NCBI RefSeq assembly: GCF_010730575.1
Contig: NZ_AP022614.1
Location: forward strand, 4,154,001-4,218,000
DNA length: 64,000 nucleotides
Reading direction: 5' to 3'
From: Mycobacterium parmense
Lineage (GTDB): Bacteria; Actinomycetota; Actinomycetes; Mycobacteriales; Mycobacteriaceae
The translations under genes were made by a program, and so were the position numbers. The notes beneath the pieces are model-generated. The model did no database searches. It was not told where the DNA came from and saw nothing but the letters and a program-made list of their open reading frames with translations. Shown here piece after piece: positions 39,010-53,571 of this stretch. Positions within the stretch are counted from its first letter, which is position 1, and each line of letters begins with the position of its first letter.

Positions 39010-39344
39010 GCGCGCCGCAACCCGCGGCGCAGTTGTTGTTCCAGGCGCGCCGACGACACGTTGCGACTGCTCGGCAGGGCGCGGATGACCATCCGGTCGC
39101 AGGCCCCGAGATCACCCAGCATCGTCCGGGCCACGTGCCGCAACCGGCGGGCGACCCGGTGGCGTTCGACCGCGGAGCCGACCGGCTTCGCGATGATGAG
39201 CCCGACCTGGGGACCGTCCTCGCCGGTGTGATCGGGCGATCGCCGCACGTACACAACCAGGTCCGGCTGTGCCGCGCGCACACCGTGCCGCACGGTCACG
39301 TCAAACTCGGTTGACCGCCTCATGCGGTTGCGTGCGGAGAGCAC
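38985..39344 (-). CDS. rnpA: Ribonuclease P protein component
   Basis: The 119-residue basic protein is the protein part of RNase P, which removes tRNA 5' leaders. The conserved [12 protein letters not shown] terminus and the RNR-like motif [17 protein letters not shown] are present. The start is a GTG at 39344, 23 bases after rpmH, and the stop lies within the start of yidD. Confidence 0.95.
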   Translation of the reverse strand: MLSARNRMRRSTEFDVTVRHGVRAAQPDLVVYVRRSPDHTGEDGPQVGLIIAKPVGSAVERHRVARRLRHVARTMLGDLGACDRMVIRALPSSRNVSSARLEQQLRRGLRRACDSAAKQ

Positions 39345-39367
39345 CGCCGAGATACCCGACGCAGCGA

Positions 39368-39511
39368 TCAGGCAGAGAGCGCGCGACGGCCCTTGCGGCG
39401 CCGGCCCGAAACGATGGCACGCCCGGCGCGTGTGCGCATCCGCAGCCGGAAACCGTGCACGCGGGCACGGCGCCGGTTATTCGGCTGGAAGGTCCGCTTG
39501 CCCTTGGCCAC
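39368..39511 (-). CDS. rpmH: 50S ribosomal protein L34
   Basis: The short 47-residue gene starts [20 protein letters not shown] and ends [11 protein letters not shown], the complete L34 sequence type. The start is GTG at 39511 with AGGAG upstream (ACGAGGAGAACGTC). It is the first gene of the rpmH-rnpA-yidD-yidC-jag-rsmG-parA-parB direction, reading away from the origin. Confidence 0.97.
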   Translation of the reverse strand: MAKGKRTFQPNNRRRARVHGFRLRMRTRAGRAIVSGRRRKGRRALSA

Positions 39512-40080
39512 GACGTTCTCCTCGTTGTGTCTGGCATCCGGCCGCGCACGCGTTTCGAACTTGTCTGCGGGTCGGAAATGGTCTTGCAGCTGGCCGGCGC
39601 GGTCCCCGGAAGCACTAGGTCGCAGCCGTATCGCCGACTTTCGGGCGACTGTTAGAGGGTACTGACCAGCTCGCGCCGGGTCAAACCTGGCCTGGCTCAG
39701 GCGTACCCCCGCCGGGCGCCGGCGGAAGCGGGCACGACCCGGACCGGAGCGAGGGCCAGAGTGGTCCGGTTGACCCTAAACGGCAGATTTGATTGCAGCA
39801 GAACGGTTGGCAGCCGCCCGGAAAACTGTTAGCTTCTGCGCAAGTCGTTTTAGAGTGAAACGGCGCTCGACAACGAAGCGAGGATGGCGGATCGACTAGC
39901 TGCCTAGACGACCTGCTCGGGTTTTCTCTTCAGCTCGGAGATCGCGAGCCGTCGCAACCGGCTTGTGGCTCGCATACCATCATCCTGTCCACATCTGTGT
40001 ATAACTATGTGGACAGTTGCTTTGTCGTCAGGCGTGGTGTTCTTCGACCCGGGACGTGCGAGAACCAGGGGGATGCGTCG
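39512..40080. promoter_or_regulatory. rpmH-dnaA divergent promoter region
   Basis: This 569-base gene-free stretch contains the leader of rpmH on the minus strand and the leader of dnaA on the plus strand. The most promoter-like part is TATAACT at 40000-40006, a good -10 element for dnaA, embedded between two DnaA boxes. The stretch from 39780 to 39860 is comparatively AT-rich (GATTTGATTGCAGC and CGTTTTAGAGTG). I see no small gene. Confidence 0.75.
39985..40016. promoter_or_regulatory. Inverted pair of DnaA boxes around the dnaA -10 element
   Basis: CTGTCCACA at 39985-39993 and its inverse TGTGGACAG at 40008-40016 flank the -10-like TATAACT. Both carry the mycobacterial DnaA-box core TGTCCACA. 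Binding of DnaA here would cover the promoter, so autorepression of dnaA is likely; that is inference. Confidence 0.8.
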
Positions 40081-41610
40081 TTGACCGATGACCCCGGTTC
40101 AGGTTTCACCTCGGTGTGGAACGCGGTCGTCTCCGAACTCAACGGCGAGTCCCCCGGAGACGGTGTGGCGGCCAACCGAACGACCCTCATCACCCCGTTG
40201 ACGCCGCAGCAGCGGGCCTGGCTCAATCTCGTCCAGCCGCTGACGATTGTCGAGGGGTTTGCGCTGCTGTCGGTGCCGAGCAGCTTCGTGCAGAACGAGA
40301 TCGAACGTCATCTGCGTGCGCCGATCACCGACGCCCTCAGCCGCCGGCTGGGTCAACAGATCCAGCTGGGTGTGCGCATCGCTCCCCCACCCGAGGACTC
40401 CGACGACGGGGGATTCGCCCAGGGCGACACCTTCCCCGGCGCCGACATGGCGTCGGGGATGGAGGACACCGCCTTCGACGACGAGAGTTACGAGAACGGG
40501 GAGATTCCGGCCGGCGCCGAGCGGAACTGGCCGAACTATTTCAGCGAACGGCCGCACACCGAACCGGCCCTGTCCGCCGGCACCAGCCTGAACCGCCGCT
40601 ACACCTTCGACACGTTCGTCATCGGCGCCTCCAACCGGTTCGCCCACGCCGCCGCTCTGGCGATCGCCGAAGCGCCGGCGCGCGCATACAACCCGCTGTT
40701 CATCTGGGGTGAGTCCGGCCTGGGCAAGACCCATCTGCTGCATGCCGCCGGCAACTACGCGCAGCGGCTCTTCCCCGGGATGCGGGTCAAGTACGTGTCC
40801 ACCGAGGAATTCACGAACGACTTCATCAACTCGCTGCGCGACGACCGCAAGGTCGCTTTCAAGCGCAGCTACCGCGACGTCGACGTGCTGCTGGTCGATG
40901 ACATCCAGTTCATCGAGGGCAAGGAAGGCATCCAGGAAGAGTTCTTCCACACCTTCAACACGCTGCACAACGCGAACAAGCAGATCGTCATCTCCTCGGA
41001 CCGGCCGCCCAAACAGCTGGCAACACTTGAAGATCGGCTGCGGACCCGATTCGAGTGGGGCCTGATCACCGACGTCCAGCCTCCCGAGCTCGAGACCCGC
41101 ATCGCCATCCTGCGCAAGAAGGCCCAGATGGAACGGCTGGCGGTGCCCGACGACGTTCTCGAACTCATCGCGAGCAGCATCGAACGCAACATCCGCGAAC
41201 TCGAAGGCGCCCTGATCCGGGTCACCGCGTTCGCCTCGTTGAACAAGACCGCGATCGACAAGGCGCTCGCCGAGATCGTGCTGCGCGATCTCATCGCCGA
41301 CGCCAGCACGATGCAGATCAGTGCGGCGACCATCATGGCCGCCACCGCCGAGTACTTCGACACCACGGTCGAGGAACTGCGCGGTCCCGGCAAGACCCGG
41401 GCGCTGGCGCAGTCACGTCAGATAGCGATGTACCTCTGCCGCGAGCTCACCGATCTGTCACTTCCCAAGATCGGACAGGCGTTCGGCCGCGACCACACCA
41501 CCGTGATGTACGCCGAACGCAAGGTTCGCGGCGAGATGGCCGAGCGGCGCGAGGTCTTCGACCACGTCAAGGAACTCACCACCCGGATCCGCCAGCGCTC
41601 CAAGCGCTGA
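40081..41610 (+). CDS. dnaA: Chromosomal replication initiator protein DnaA
   Basis: The 509-residue initiator has an N-terminal helicase/partner domain ([12 protein letters not shown] and [20 protein letters not shown]), a variable acidic linker to about residue 160, and an AAA+ domain with Walker [11 protein letters not shown] (210-219) and Walker [13 protein letters not shown] (near 269). The C-terminal DNA-binding domain carries the DnaA signature [14 protein letters not shown] (near 470). The start is TTG at 40081 ([14 protein letters not shown]) with AGGGGG upstream, as in M. tuberculosis; an earlier in-frame start lies inside the promoter region. It binds the DnaA boxes on both sides of its gene. 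Confidence 0.97.
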   Translation: MTDDPGSGFTSVWNAVVSELNGESPGDGVAANRTTLITPLTPQQRAWLNLVQPLTIVEGFALLSVPSSFVQNEIERHLRAPITDALSRRLGQQIQLGVRIAPPPEDSDDGGFAQGDTFPGADMASGMEDTAFDDESYENGEIPAGAERNWPNYFSERPHTEPALSAGTSLNRRYTFDTFVIGASNRFAHAAALAIAEAPARAYNPLFIWGESGLGKTHLLHAAGNYAQRLFPGMRVKYVSTEEFTNDFINSLRDDRKVAFKRSYRDVDVLLVDDIQFIEGKEGIQEEFFHTFNTLHNANKQIVISSDRPPKQLATLEDRLRTRFEWGLITDVQPPELETRIAILRKKAQMERLAVPDDVLELIASSIERNIRELEGALIRVTAFASLNKTAIDKALAEIVLRDLIADASTMQISAATIMAATAEYFDTTVEELRGPGKTRALAQSRQIAMYLCRELTDLSLPKIGQAFGRDHTTVMYAERKVRGEMAERREVFDHVKELTTRIRQRSKR

Positions 41611-42189
41611 ATCCCAACGCCATCCCGGTCAGCTGCGCGTCGTTTCGAGCCGATCCCGGTGCCGTCTCCACCGTTCTGAGAAATTTTTTTCGAGAAACTT
41701 CTCGCCCGTCCGTCACACCCGCCACACCTCGAAGGTGTGCGCAGCGGTGTGGACAACCCGGCCAAACTCCAGTGCAGCGATGGACCGGGCGTCCACACCC
41801 GTCGCCGATCCCCAACCGCCCAACACGGCACCCACAGCCCCCAGCGCCGTCATCCACAACCCGAACGCGCCCCTAGCTGGGCGGAACTCCGGTTGTCCCC
41901 AGGATTCACAGGCCTTATTACTGGTACTGAGATCTCTTCATCGATTCTTCTTTGAAATACAGCTTTGGGGACGCACGGTGCACCGCGGGAGCCGGTCCTC
42001 CTCGTCAGCCGGTTTTGTCGGCCTCGGCGATTAGCTTTCAAGATGGCCCCGGAAGATCTACGGTTGTTCTTCGACTCCCGTTACGGTCGCCGCGAAACAT
42101 CACTGTCAGCGGCTTTCATGGCGGGACCCCGGGCTGGCGGGGTGGGGCCGGCTATCGGAATGACAACGCTGGGTAGGTGAAGGGACGCT
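41611..42189. other. oriC: dnaA-dnaN intergenic origin of replication
   Basis: This 579-base spacer is the functional origin in mycobacteria. DnaA boxes seen: TGTGGACAA (41748-41756, perfect inverse of TTGTCCACA), GCGTCCACA (41789-41797), TCATCCACA (41850-41858), TTGTCCCCA (41893-41901) and GGATTCACA just after it. An AT-rich stretch (about 41911-41968, with CTTATTACTGG, ATCGATTCTTCTTTG and AAATACAGC) is a candidate unwinding region. There are also two small hairpins: CACACCT-CGA-AGGTGTG at 41723-41739, which may end dnaA transcription, and CGAGAA-AC-TTCTCG at about 41689-41702 after a run of T. No gene is seen. Confidence 0.93.
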
Positions 42190-43389
42190 ATGGACGCGGC
42201 GACGACAACGGCTGGCCTCAGCGACCTGAAGTTTCGTTTGGCGCGGGAGTCCTTCGCCGACGCGGTGTCGTGGGTGGCGAGGAATCTGCCGACCAGGCCG
42301 GCGGTGCCGGTGCTGTCCGGAGTGTTGTTGTCCGGCACGGACGACGGCCTGACCATCTCCGGCTTCGACTACGAGGTGTCCGCCGAAGCGCAGGTTGCGG
42401 CCGAAATCGCTTCGCAGGGAAGTGTTTTGGTGTCCGGCCGACTGTTGTCCGACATCACCCGCGCGTTACCCAACAAGCCCGTCGACTTCTACGTCGACGG
42501 CAATCGGGTGGCGCTGAACTGCGGCAGCGCCCGGTTCTCGTTGCCGACGATGGCGGTGGAGGACTACCCGACGCTGCCCGCGCTGCCGGAGGAAACCGGC
42601 ACCCTGCCGTCGGACGTGTTCGCCGAGGCGATCGGCCAGGTCGCGATCGCGGCCGGCCGGGACGACACCCTGCCCATGCTGACCGGGATTAGGGTCGAGA
42701 TTTCCGGCGAGACCGTCGTTTTGGCCGCCACCGACCGATTCCGGCTGGCGGTCCGCGAGCTCACCTGGTCGGTGTCGTCGCCCGACATCGAGGCTGCGGT
42801 GCTGGTCCCCGCCAAGACGTTGGCCGAGGCGGCCAAGACCGGCACGGACGGATCCGACGTTCGGTTGTCGTTGGGCGCCGGGTCCGGGGTCGGCAAGGAC
42901 GGGCTGCTGGGCATCAGCGGTAATGGCAAGCGCAGCACCACTCGGCTCCTGGACGCGGAGTTCCCGAAGTTTCGTCAGCTGCTGCCGGCGGAGCACACGG
43001 CCGTGGCGACCATCAATGTCGCCGAGTTGACCGAGGCGATCAAGCTGGTTGCGTTGGTCGCCGATCGCGGGGCGCAGGTGCGCATGGAATTCGGCGACGG
43101 GATGCTGCGGCTCTCGGCGGGGGCCGACGACGTGGGTCGCGCCGAAGAAGACCTCGCGGTCGATTTCGTCGGCGAACCGTTGACGATCGCGTTCAACCCG
43201 GGCTACCTCACCGACGGCCTGTCGTCGGTCCACTCGGAGCGGGTGTCGTTCGGTTTCACGACCCCGGGTAAGCCCGCTTTGCTGCGTCCGGCGTCGGAGG
43301 GCGATGCTGCTCCGAGTGGCTCGGGACCGTTCTCCGCGTTGCCCACGGACTACGTGTACCTGTTGATGCCCGTCCGGCTGCCTGGATAG
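42190..43389 (+). CDS. dnaN: DNA polymerase III beta sliding clamp
   Basis: The 399-residue clamp tethers DNA polymerase III to DNA. The three-domain family sequence is complete, with [52 protein letters not shown] and [10 protein letters not shown]. The C terminus [12 protein letters not shown] is the conserved protein-binding cleft end. The ATG at 42190 follows GTGAAGGGACGCT. It is separated from recF by 12 bases. Confidence 0.97.
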   Translation: MDAATTTAGLSDLKFRLARESFADAVSWVARNLPTRPAVPVLSGVLLSGTDDGLTISGFDYEVSAEAQVAAEIASQGSVLVSGRLLSDITRALPNKPVDFYVDGNRVALNCGSARFSLPTMAVEDYPTLPALPEETGTLPSDVFAEAIGQVAIAAGRDDTLPMLTGIRVEISGETVVLAATDRFRLAVRELTWSVSSPDIEAAVLVPAKTLAEAAKTGTDGSDVRLSLGAGSGVGKDGLLGISGNGKRSTTRLLDAEFPKFRQLLPAEHTAVATINVAELTEAIKLVALVADRGAQVRMEFGDGMLRLSAGADDVGRAEEDLAVDFVGEPLTIAFNPGYLTDGLSSVHSERVSFGFTTPGKPALLRPASEGDAAPSGSGPFSALPTDYVYLLMPVRLPG

Positions 43390-43401
43390 GTGTCCGAGTA
43401 G

Positions 43402-44559
43402 GTGTATGTCCGGCATTTGGGACTGCGCGACTTTCGGTCCTGGGAGTTCGCCGACCTCGAATTGCAGCCGGGCCGGACGGTCTTCGTAGGGCCGAACGGC
43501 TTCGGTAAAACGAATCTGATTGAGGCGCTGTGGTATTCGACCACGCTGGGCTCGCACCGGGTGGGTACCGACATCCCGCTGATCCGGACGGGTGCCTCCC
43601 GTGCGGTGGTGTCGACGATCGTGGTGAACGAGGGCAGGGAATGCGCGATCGACCTCGAGATCGCCGCCGGGCGGGCCAACAAGGCGCGGTTGAACCGGTC
43701 ACCGGTGCGCGGCACCCGCGAGGTGGTCGGTGTGCTCCGCGCTGTGTTGTTTGCCCCCGAGGACCTGGCTCTGGTGCGTGGCGACCCGGCGGACCGGCGC
43801 CGGTACCTCGACGACCTGGCGACTATCCGGCGCCCGGCGATCGCCGGGGTGCGCGCGGACTACGAGAAAGTATTGCGGCAACGAACGGCGCTGCTGAAGT
43901 CGCTGTCCGGGATGCGGCACCGGGGTGACGGGGGCGCGCTGGACACCCTCGACGTGTGGGACAGCCGGTTGGCCGAGCACGGTGCGCAATTGATGGCCGC
44001 CCGAATCGATTTGGTGAACGAGTTGGCTCCGGAAGTCGAGAAGGCGTACCAACTGCTGGCTCCGGCGTCGCGCCCGGCGGCCATCGCTTACCGGACCAGC
44101 CTGGGTGCCGAGGCGGCGGGTGACGCCGCGCCCGGGGATCGCGATCACCTGGAGGCGTCGCTGCTGGCGGGGTTGGCGGCCCGGCGCGCGGCAGAGCTGG
44201 AACGCGGCATGTGCCTGGTGGGCCCACACCGCGACGACCTGGAGCTGCGGCTCGGCGATCAATTCGCCAAGGGCTTCGCCAGCCACGGGGAATCGTGGTC
44301 TTTTGCGGTGGCGCTGCGGTTGGCGTCCTACGAGTTGCTGCGCGCCGAGGGCAGCGAGCCGGTGCTGCTGCTCGACGACGTGTTCGCCGAACTCGATGCG
44401 GCGCGGCGGCGCGCCCTGGCTTCGGTGGCCGAATCCGCCGAGCAGGTACTGGTCACCGCGGCGGTGGCCGAGGACATCCCGCAGGACTGGGAGACCACCA
44501 GGGTGCGCATCGACCTGCGCGACGGGGACTCCGGGCGGGTGTCGGTGGCGCAACCATGA
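43402..44559 (+). CDS. recF: DNA replication and repair protein RecF
   Basis: The 385-residue SMC-like ATPase loads RecA onto gapped DNA. Walker A is GPNGFGKTN (30-38), the ABC-like signature region lies around [20 protein letters not shown], and Walker B is [13 protein letters not shown]. The start GTG at 43402 gives the family N terminus [16 protein letters not shown]. The stop overlaps the ATG of the next gene (ATGA). Confidence 0.96.
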   Translation: MYVRHLGLRDFRSWEFADLELQPGRTVFVGPNGFGKTNLIEALWYSTTLGSHRVGTDIPLIRTGASRAVVSTIVVNEGRECAIDLEIAAGRANKARLNRSPVRGTREVVGVLRAVLFAPEDLALVRGDPADRRRYLDDLATIRRPAIAGVRADYEKVLRQRTALLKSLSGMRHRGDGGALDTLDVWDSRLAEHGAQLMAARIDLVNELAPEVEKAYQLLAPASRPAAIAYRTSLGAEAAGDAAPGDRDHLEASLLAGLAARRAAELERGMCLVGPHRDDLELRLGDQFAKGFASHGESWSFAVALRLASYELLRAEGSEPVLLLDDVFAELDAARRRALASVAESAEQVLVTAAVAEDIPQDWETTRVRIDLRDGDSGRVSVAQP

Positions 44560-45119
44560 CCGGCGACGACGACCGCGAGAAGGCCGAAAAGACAAGTCCA
44601 GCAGATGATTTGACTGGCATAGACTTGGTCAGGCGGACTTTGGAGGAGGCGCGCGCGGCGGCGCGGGCGCAGGGCAAGGACGCCGGCCGGGGTCAACGGG
44701 TGCCGCAGGCACCGCGCCGCGTCACCGGGCAGCGGCGCAGCTGGTCGGGGCCGGGGCCCGACGTCCGTGATCCACAGCCGCTTGGCCGGTTGGCGCGCGA
44801 CATGGCGAAAAAGCGAGGCTGGTCGGCGCAGGTCGCCGAGGGCACGGTGCTCGGCGACTGGCCGTCGGTCGTGGGTCACCAGATCGCCGATCACGCGACA
44901 CCCACGGCACTCAACGAGGGTGTGCTCAGCGTGACGGCGGAGTCGACGGCCTGGGCCACGCAGCTGCGGATGATCCAGGCGCAGCTACTGGCAAAGATCG
45001 CCGCGGCGGTCGGCAACGGCGTGGTCACCTCCCTGAAGATCACCGGGCCTACCGCGCCGTCCTGGCGGAAGGGGCCCCGGCACATCTCGGGACGCGGCCC
45101 GCGCGACACCTACGGGTAG
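44556..45119 (+). CDS. dciA: DciA-type helicase-associated protein (DUF721, Rv0004)
   Basis: The 187-residue protein has a variable N-terminal arm ([20 protein letters not shown]) and a DUF721 domain at about 85-175, with [20 protein letters not shown] and [20 protein letters not shown]. DciA is the ancestral loader or operator of the DnaB helicase, and a mycobacterial member was shown to be needed for replication. The position between recF and gyrB is conserved. The 263 bases on to gyrB include a possible promoter. Confidence 0.88.
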   Translation: MTGDDDREKAEKTSPADDLTGIDLVRRTLEEARAAARAQGKDAGRGQRVPQAPRRVTGQRRSWSGPGPDVRDPQPLGRLARDMAKKRGWSAQVAEGTVLGDWPSVVGHQIADHATPTALNEGVLSVTAESTAWATQLRMIQAQLLAKIAAAVGNGVVTSLKITGPTAPSWRKGPRHISGRGPRDTYG

Positions 45120-45238
45120 CGCCGCCGCCCGCCCGTCCGGGGCGACACGCCGCCGTAAAGGGGTGGAGGAATCGCCGTCTGAAATCCGCCAGGACGAAGC
45201 GGACCAGGGTCGCGCACGTCAGGACGCGCCGATGATGA

Positions 45239-47395
<2,157 letters not shown>

Positions 47396-47434
47396 GTAAT
47401 CAGATGCGCGTAGCCCCACGCAAACGAGGAATAC

Positions 47435-49954
<2,520 letters not shown>

Positions 49955-50075
49955 CCCTGCCACGATGAGGGCGACCGGCGGCCACCGGATGGCCGGACCA
50001 TTAGACTCGGCCCGATCGGACACAATGCGACTGCCACCGCCTCGGCGGCCATCGTCAAAGAGCTAAGGAGTCGGG

Positions 50076-50951
50076 GTGACCTCACCGAACGAGCCGGGCG
50101 CCCCCAATAAGGGCGAGAGCCCCAACGGGGACGCTTCGGCCGACCGCGCCGGTGCGCACCGCGCGACGCCGGCGCCGGGTGGCCGGATCCAGGAGGCTGC
50201 GGATTCACCGCCGTGGCAGCGCGGCGCCGCCTGGGGCGCGCCGGCCGGACCTCGCCAGACCGATCCGCCGACCGAGGCGCGGCCGCCGGGCCCGTCGAGC
50301 GGGGTGGAGGCCCGCCTGAACCGGTTCATCGCCGGCTCCGGCGGCGCCGGGGGTGCTCCCGGTTCGGCCAAGAACCCGACGCACGACTTCGAGGCGCCGC
50401 CGGCGAGAGGCGAGGCGGCGGCGGAGGCCTACGCCAGCGAACTGCCCGACCTGTCCGGACCCCTTCCGCGCCCCGCGCCGCGCAAACCGGCCCCCGAGGC
50501 GCAGGGCTCGTCGGGACCGGGCCGTCCGGCGGTGACCGAGGGAAGAGAGCCGCGCGAGAACCGCGTCCAGGTGTCGCGGCGCACCCGCGGTCCCGTGCGC
50601 GCCAGCATGCAGATCCGCCGGATCGATCCGTGGAGCACTTTGAAGGTGTCGCTGATGCTGTCGGTGGCGCTGTTCTTCGTCTGGATGATCGCGGTGGCGT
50701 TCCTGTATCTGGTCCTGGGCGGCATGGGCGTGTGGGCGAAGCTGAACAGCAACGTGGGCGACCTGCTGAACAACACCAGCGGCAGCAGCGCCGAACTGGT
50801 GTCCAGCGGCACGATCTTCGGCGGGGCGGTCCTGATCGGGTTGGTCAACATCGTGCTGTTGACCGCGATGGCCACCGTCGCCGCCTTCGTCTACAACTTG
50901 ACGACCGACCTGATCGGCGGCGTCGAGGTGACGCTCGCGGACCGCGACTAG
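50076..50951 (+). CDS. DUF3566 membrane protein (Rv0007-like)
   Basis: The 291-residue protein has a long Pro/Gly/Ala-rich cytoplasmic region (to about 180) and a C-terminal DUF3566 domain with two transmembrane helices ([20 protein letters not shown] near 190-215 and [20 protein letters not shown] near 250-275). The start is GTG at 50076 with AAGGAG upstream. It always follows gyrA in mycobacteria, in front of tRNA-Ile. The function is unknown; a division or envelope role has been suggested for the family. Confidence 0.9.
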   Translation: MTSPNEPGAPNKGESPNGDASADRAGAHRATPAPGGRIQEAADSPPWQRGAAWGAPAGPRQTDPPTEARPPGPSSGVEARLNRFIAGSGGAGGAPGSAKNPTHDFEAPPARGEAAAEAYASELPDLSGPLPRPAPRKPAPEAQGSSGPGRPAVTEGREPRENRVQVSRRTRGPVRASMQIRRIDPWSTLKVSLMLSVALFFVWMIAVAFLYLVLGGMGVWAKLNSNVGDLLNNTSGSSAELVSSGTIFGGAVLIGLVNIVLLTAMATVAAFVYNLTTDLIGGVEVTLADRD

Positions 50952-51020
50952 CGTCATGCAGCGTTTTTGGGGATGAGGCGGCGATTGCGGTAATCTCGTC
51001 GCTCGGCCGTACGCGAGTAC

Positions 51021-51094
51021 GGGCCTATAGCTCAGGCGGTTAGAGCGCTTCGCTGATAACGAAGAGGTCGGAGGTTCGAGTCCTCCTAGGCCCA
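51021..51094 (+). tRNA. ileT: tRNA-Ile (GAT)
   Basis: This 74-base cloverleaf has acceptor GGGCCTA pairing with TAGGCCC and discriminator A. The D arm is GCTCAGGCGGTTAGAGC. The anticodon stem CTTCG/CGAAG closes the loop CTGATAA with anticodon GAT, and the T arm is GGAGGTTCGAGTCCTCC. The CCA end is not encoded. Confidence 0.97.
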
Positions 51095-51245
51095 CAACCA
51101 TGTGCCCGTCAAGACGTTGTGTGAGACTTGCATTGCCGCTGGCACTCGTCGCCGTGGTCGCGGCGGCGACGCGGTCGCGACGTGGAGTCGAGGTCTGGCA
51201 CGTGGCGGTGGATGACACAGGCGGCCAGCCACCCAGTCACGATGA

Positions 51246-51318
51246 GGGGCCTTAGCTCAGTTGGTAGAGCACCGCCTTTGCAAGGCGGGTGTCAGGGGTT
51301 CGATTCCCCTAGGCTCCA
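51246..51318 (+). tRNA. alaT: tRNA-Ala (TGC)
   Basis: This 73-base cloverleaf has acceptor GGGGCCT pairing with AGGCTCC (one G-T pair) and discriminator A. The D arm is GCTCAGTTGGTAGAGC. The anticodon stem CCGCC/GGCGG closes the loop TTTGCAA with anticodon TGC, and the T arm is AGGGGTTCGATTCCCCT. CCA is not encoded. It lies 151 bases after tRNA-Ile, as in other mycobacteria. Confidence 0.97.
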
Positions 51319-51444
51319 CAGATTTCCGGTGACCAGCGCCGGCCGGGCGTGCCCGCCGCTAGCGTGGACGAGTGCCCGACGAGCAGACACGTGGTCGTTC
51401 GGCGACTACCGCGGGGCGCCGAGCCGGCCGGGACGCTGACCGCC

Positions 51445-51798
51445 ATGCGGGTCACCCCCGTCACCGCCAACCTGCGCACCGCCGACATCGAGTCGGCGAA
51501 GGGGTTCTATACCGACTACCTCGGCCTGCGCGACGAGGAATTCAACATGGGCTGGGTCGCGCGCTACAGCACCCCCAGGCACGAGGCGAGCGTCCAGCTC
51601 GTCACGCGTGACGCGTCCGCCCGCGAAGACCCGGTGATCTCCGTGCACACCGATGACGTCGAAGGCGCCTACGCGGAGGCACGGGAGCGAGGCTACGAGA
51701 TCATGCATCCGCTCACGACCGAACCGTGGGGGGTACGGCGCTTCTTCGTCCGCGCGCCGGGCGGCCACGTGATCAACGTTGTCGGACATCAGGATTGA
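51445..51798 (+). CDS. VOC family protein (glyoxalase/bleomycin-resistance fold)
   Basis: This small 117-residue single-domain protein starts MRVTPVTANLRTADIESAKG. It has the beta-alpha-beta-beta-beta pattern with FYTDYLGLRDEEFNMGW, then VQLVTRDAS, VISVHTDDVEGAYAEARERG and the end FFVRAPGGHVINVVGHQD. Members range from dioxygenases to drug-binding proteins, so the reaction is unknown. The ATG at 51445 starts the domain; the frame is open 32 codons upstream in non-conserved sequence. I do not recall a gene between tRNA-Ala and cwsA in M. tuberculosis, so this may be an accessory gene next to a tRNA. Confidence 0.8.
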   Translation: MRVTPVTANLRTADIESAKGFYTDYLGLRDEEFNMGWVARYSTPRHEASVQLVTRDASAREDPVISVHTDDVEGAYAEARERGYEIMHPLTTEPWGVRRFFVRAPGGHVINVVGHQD

Positions 51799-51819
51799 GC
51801 GGGACGTCCCCGGCCCTCG

Positions 51820-52260
51820 TCAGGGCCGCGGTTGCACGTCCACGCTGGGCGGCCGCGGGGACGGCTCCTGGCGGTCGGGGCGGGTCGAGCGCCGGACGAC
51901 GCTGAACGCGGCGCCGCCTGCGGCGAGGACCACGAGGGCCGCTCCGGCGAGGACCCAGGGACGTGGGCGCTTACCCCGGCGCTGGGCCCGGCGCGCGTCC
52001 TGCAGCGCCTGAGGCAGATTGGAGACCACTTCCTGAGCGGCGGCGAGCTCCTGGGCGACCGTCTCCTGCGCGGCCGCGACCTCGCGAGCCAGGCGGCCTT
52101 GCCGGTATCGGCGCCGCAGCTGCGACCCGGCCGACTGCGCGGAGTTGGCTCCCAGGCCGATCAACCCCCAGGTGACGTCGACCGGCCCGGCCGCCGTGTG
52201 GGCCAGGCCCCGGGCCAGTCGCTCCCGCGGGCTCAGGCCGGATTTTGTCTTCGCGCTCAT
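51820..52260 (-). CDS. cwsA: Cell wall synthesis protein CwsA
   Basis: The 146-residue protein has the expected layout: an N-terminal conserved part (LSPRERLARGLAHTAAGPVD, then GLIGLGANSAQSAG), a helical middle (AQETVAQELAAAQEVV) and one transmembrane helix near 101-121 (PWVLAGAALVVLAAGGAAFS) with a Pro-rich extracytoplasmic tail. CwsA interacts with Wag31 and CrgA and helps keep rod shape and polar growth in mycobacteria. crgA lies less than 2 kb away on the same strand. Confidence 0.9.
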   Translation of the reverse strand: MSAKTKSGLSPRERLARGLAHTAAGPVDVTWGLIGLGANSAQSAGSQLRRRYRQGRLAREVAAAQETVAQELAAAQEVVSNLPQALQDARRAQRRGKRPRPWVLAGAALVVLAAGGAAFSVVRRSTRPDRQEPSPRPPSVDVQPRP

Positions 52261-52406
52261 CTGCCACCTCTTTGTGCAATCGAACCTGTGCCATCGAACC
52301 TGTGGTCAAGCTAGTCCACGACGGCTGCGTCCTTCGAAGAGCCCGCCATCCGGTGGCGGCGACCGGTCGGCTCGGGTGACACCGGGTGCGGGCATGCCCA
52401 CGCGGA

Positions 52407-52955
52407 GTGGCAGACTCTCATGCCGTGACCAACAGCCCCTTTCAGACTGCTACCGCCACGCTGCACACCAACCGAGGCGACATCAAGGTTGCCCTGTTCG
52501 GAAACCACGCGCCCAAGACCGTCGCCAACTTCGTCGGCCTCGCGCAGGGCACCAAGGAGTACTCGACCGGGAACGCGTCCGGCGGCTCCTCCGGCCCGTT
52601 CTACGACGGCGCGGTTTTCCACCGGGTGATCCGGGGCTTCATGATCCAGGGCGGCGACCCGACCGGAACCGGCCGCGGCGGCCCCGGCTACAAGTTCGCC
52701 GACGAGTTCCATCCCGAGTTGCAGTTCGACAAGCCGTACCTGCTGGCGATGGCCAACGCGGGCCCGGGCACCAATGGCTCCCAGTTCTTCATCACGGTGG
52801 GCCAGACCCCGCACCTGAACCGTCGGCACACCATCTTCGGCGAGGTGACCGACCCCGAGTCGCAGAAGGTCGTGGACGCGATCTCGACGACGCCCACCGA
52901 CGGCAACGACCGTCCCACCGAGCCGGTCGTCATCGAGTCGATCACCATCTCCTGA
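52407..52955 (+). CDS. ppiA: Peptidyl-prolyl cis-trans isomerase A (cyclophilin)
   Basis: This 182-residue cyclophilin has the catalytic [19 protein letters not shown], the family strand [20 protein letters not shown] and the closing HTIFGEVTD. It catalyses proline isomerisation in protein folding. The GTG at 52407 ([12 protein letters not shown]) gives the same length as the M. tuberculosis protein; a GTG at 52425 is an alternative. No signal peptide is obvious. Confidence 0.94.
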   Translation: MADSHAVTNSPFQTATATLHTNRGDIKVALFGNHAPKTVANFVGLAQGTKEYSTGNASGGSSGPFYDGAVFHRVIRGFMIQGGDPTGTGRGGPGYKFADEFHPELQFDKPYLLAMANAGPGTNGSQFFITVGQTPHLNRRHTIFGEVTDPESQKVVDAISTTPTDGNDRPTEPVVIESITIS

Positions 52956-52991
52956 GGTCGAGCCCGAGGCCGAGCGCGCGCCGCGGGCCGC

Positions 52992-53417
52992 TCAGCGCTT
53001 CTGGCGGCCCGCATAGCCGGCCGAGGTGAGCGCGTCGAGCACGTTGAGGGCGTCGGTGCCAAGATCCCACCGCGACAACAGGACCAGGCCGCCGTCGACG
53101 GTTTCGATCTCGAGCAGGCGAACCTTGCGCCCGTAGCGGCGGAACTCGGTGATCCGGATGATCTTGATGTCGGGTTTGTCTAATACGCGTGTGCCGAACC
53201 AGCCGCGCAGCGCCAGCCCCGCGGGGGTGATTGCCAGCTTCGGCCGTGCGCGCCACGACATGCCGGCAAACAAGATCAGACCCGCCGCGGCAACCCCGCC
53301 CATGGTGCGGCCCGGGGCATCTGTGACTACAGTCACAGCGGCGATAGCCATGATTACGCCTGCGACGGCGCAACCAGCGATTCCTACCGTAGGCGGCTGC
53401 CATCGAGTTTGCTGCAT
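52992..53417 (-). CDS. PH-domain membrane protein (Rv0010c-like)
   Basis: The 141-residue protein has two N-terminal transmembrane helices (GIAGCAVAGVIMAIAAVTVV and MGGVAAAGLILFAGMSWRA), then a bacterial PH-like domain with LAITPAGLALRGWFG, DIKIIRITEFRRYG and VLLSRWDLGTDALNVLDALT. The function is unknown. I chose the ATG at 53417 (MQQTRWQPPTVG) because it matches the usual length; a GTG at 53441 would add eight residues. A DnaA-box-like inverted repeat and an 18-bp palindrome lie 36 to 84 bases upstream of it. Confidence 0.85.
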   Translation of the reverse strand: MQQTRWQPPTVGIAGCAVAGVIMAIAAVTVVTDAPGRTMGGVAAAGLILFAGMSWRARPKLAITPAGLALRGWFGTRVLDKPDIKIIRITEFRRYGRKVRLLEIETVDGGLVLLSRWDLGTDALNVLDALTSAGYAGRQKR

Positions 53418-53452
53418 GCGTTGCTTAGCCCCTCCCACCACGGCCTATGCGG

Positions 53453-53501
53453 TTATCCACAAGCGCTATCAACAGTGGGGATAAATCACACGCGTGTGAT
53501 T
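53453..53501. promoter_or_regulatory. DnaA-box-like inverted pair and 18-bp palindrome between crgA and the PH-domain gene
   Basis: TTATCCACA (53453-53461, perfect classic DnaA box) faces TGGGGATAA (53476-53484, inverse of TTATCCCCA). Directly joined is the perfect palindrome AATCACACGCGTGTGATT (53484-53501). The cluster lies downstream of the crgA stop and upstream of the PH-domain gene. It could be an operator, an out-of-origin DnaA site or a transcript end; the sequence does not decide. Confidence 0.6.
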
Positions 53502-53571
53502 GTGGCCCGGAAAAGTTGCTGAGCCGGCGCCGGGAATGCCCCAAAATAAATTCAATACCCGCAGAATCTGG

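Noticed and set aside
40000..42189. Extra gene in the spacer after dnaA (short frames at about 41735-42180)
   Set aside because: The frames are AT-rich, overlap DnaA boxes and lack ribosome sites; the stretch is the replication origin.
51246..51798. Genomic-island attachment site at tRNA-Ala
   Set aside because: No second copy of the tRNA 3' end was seen after the VOC gene and there is no integrase.
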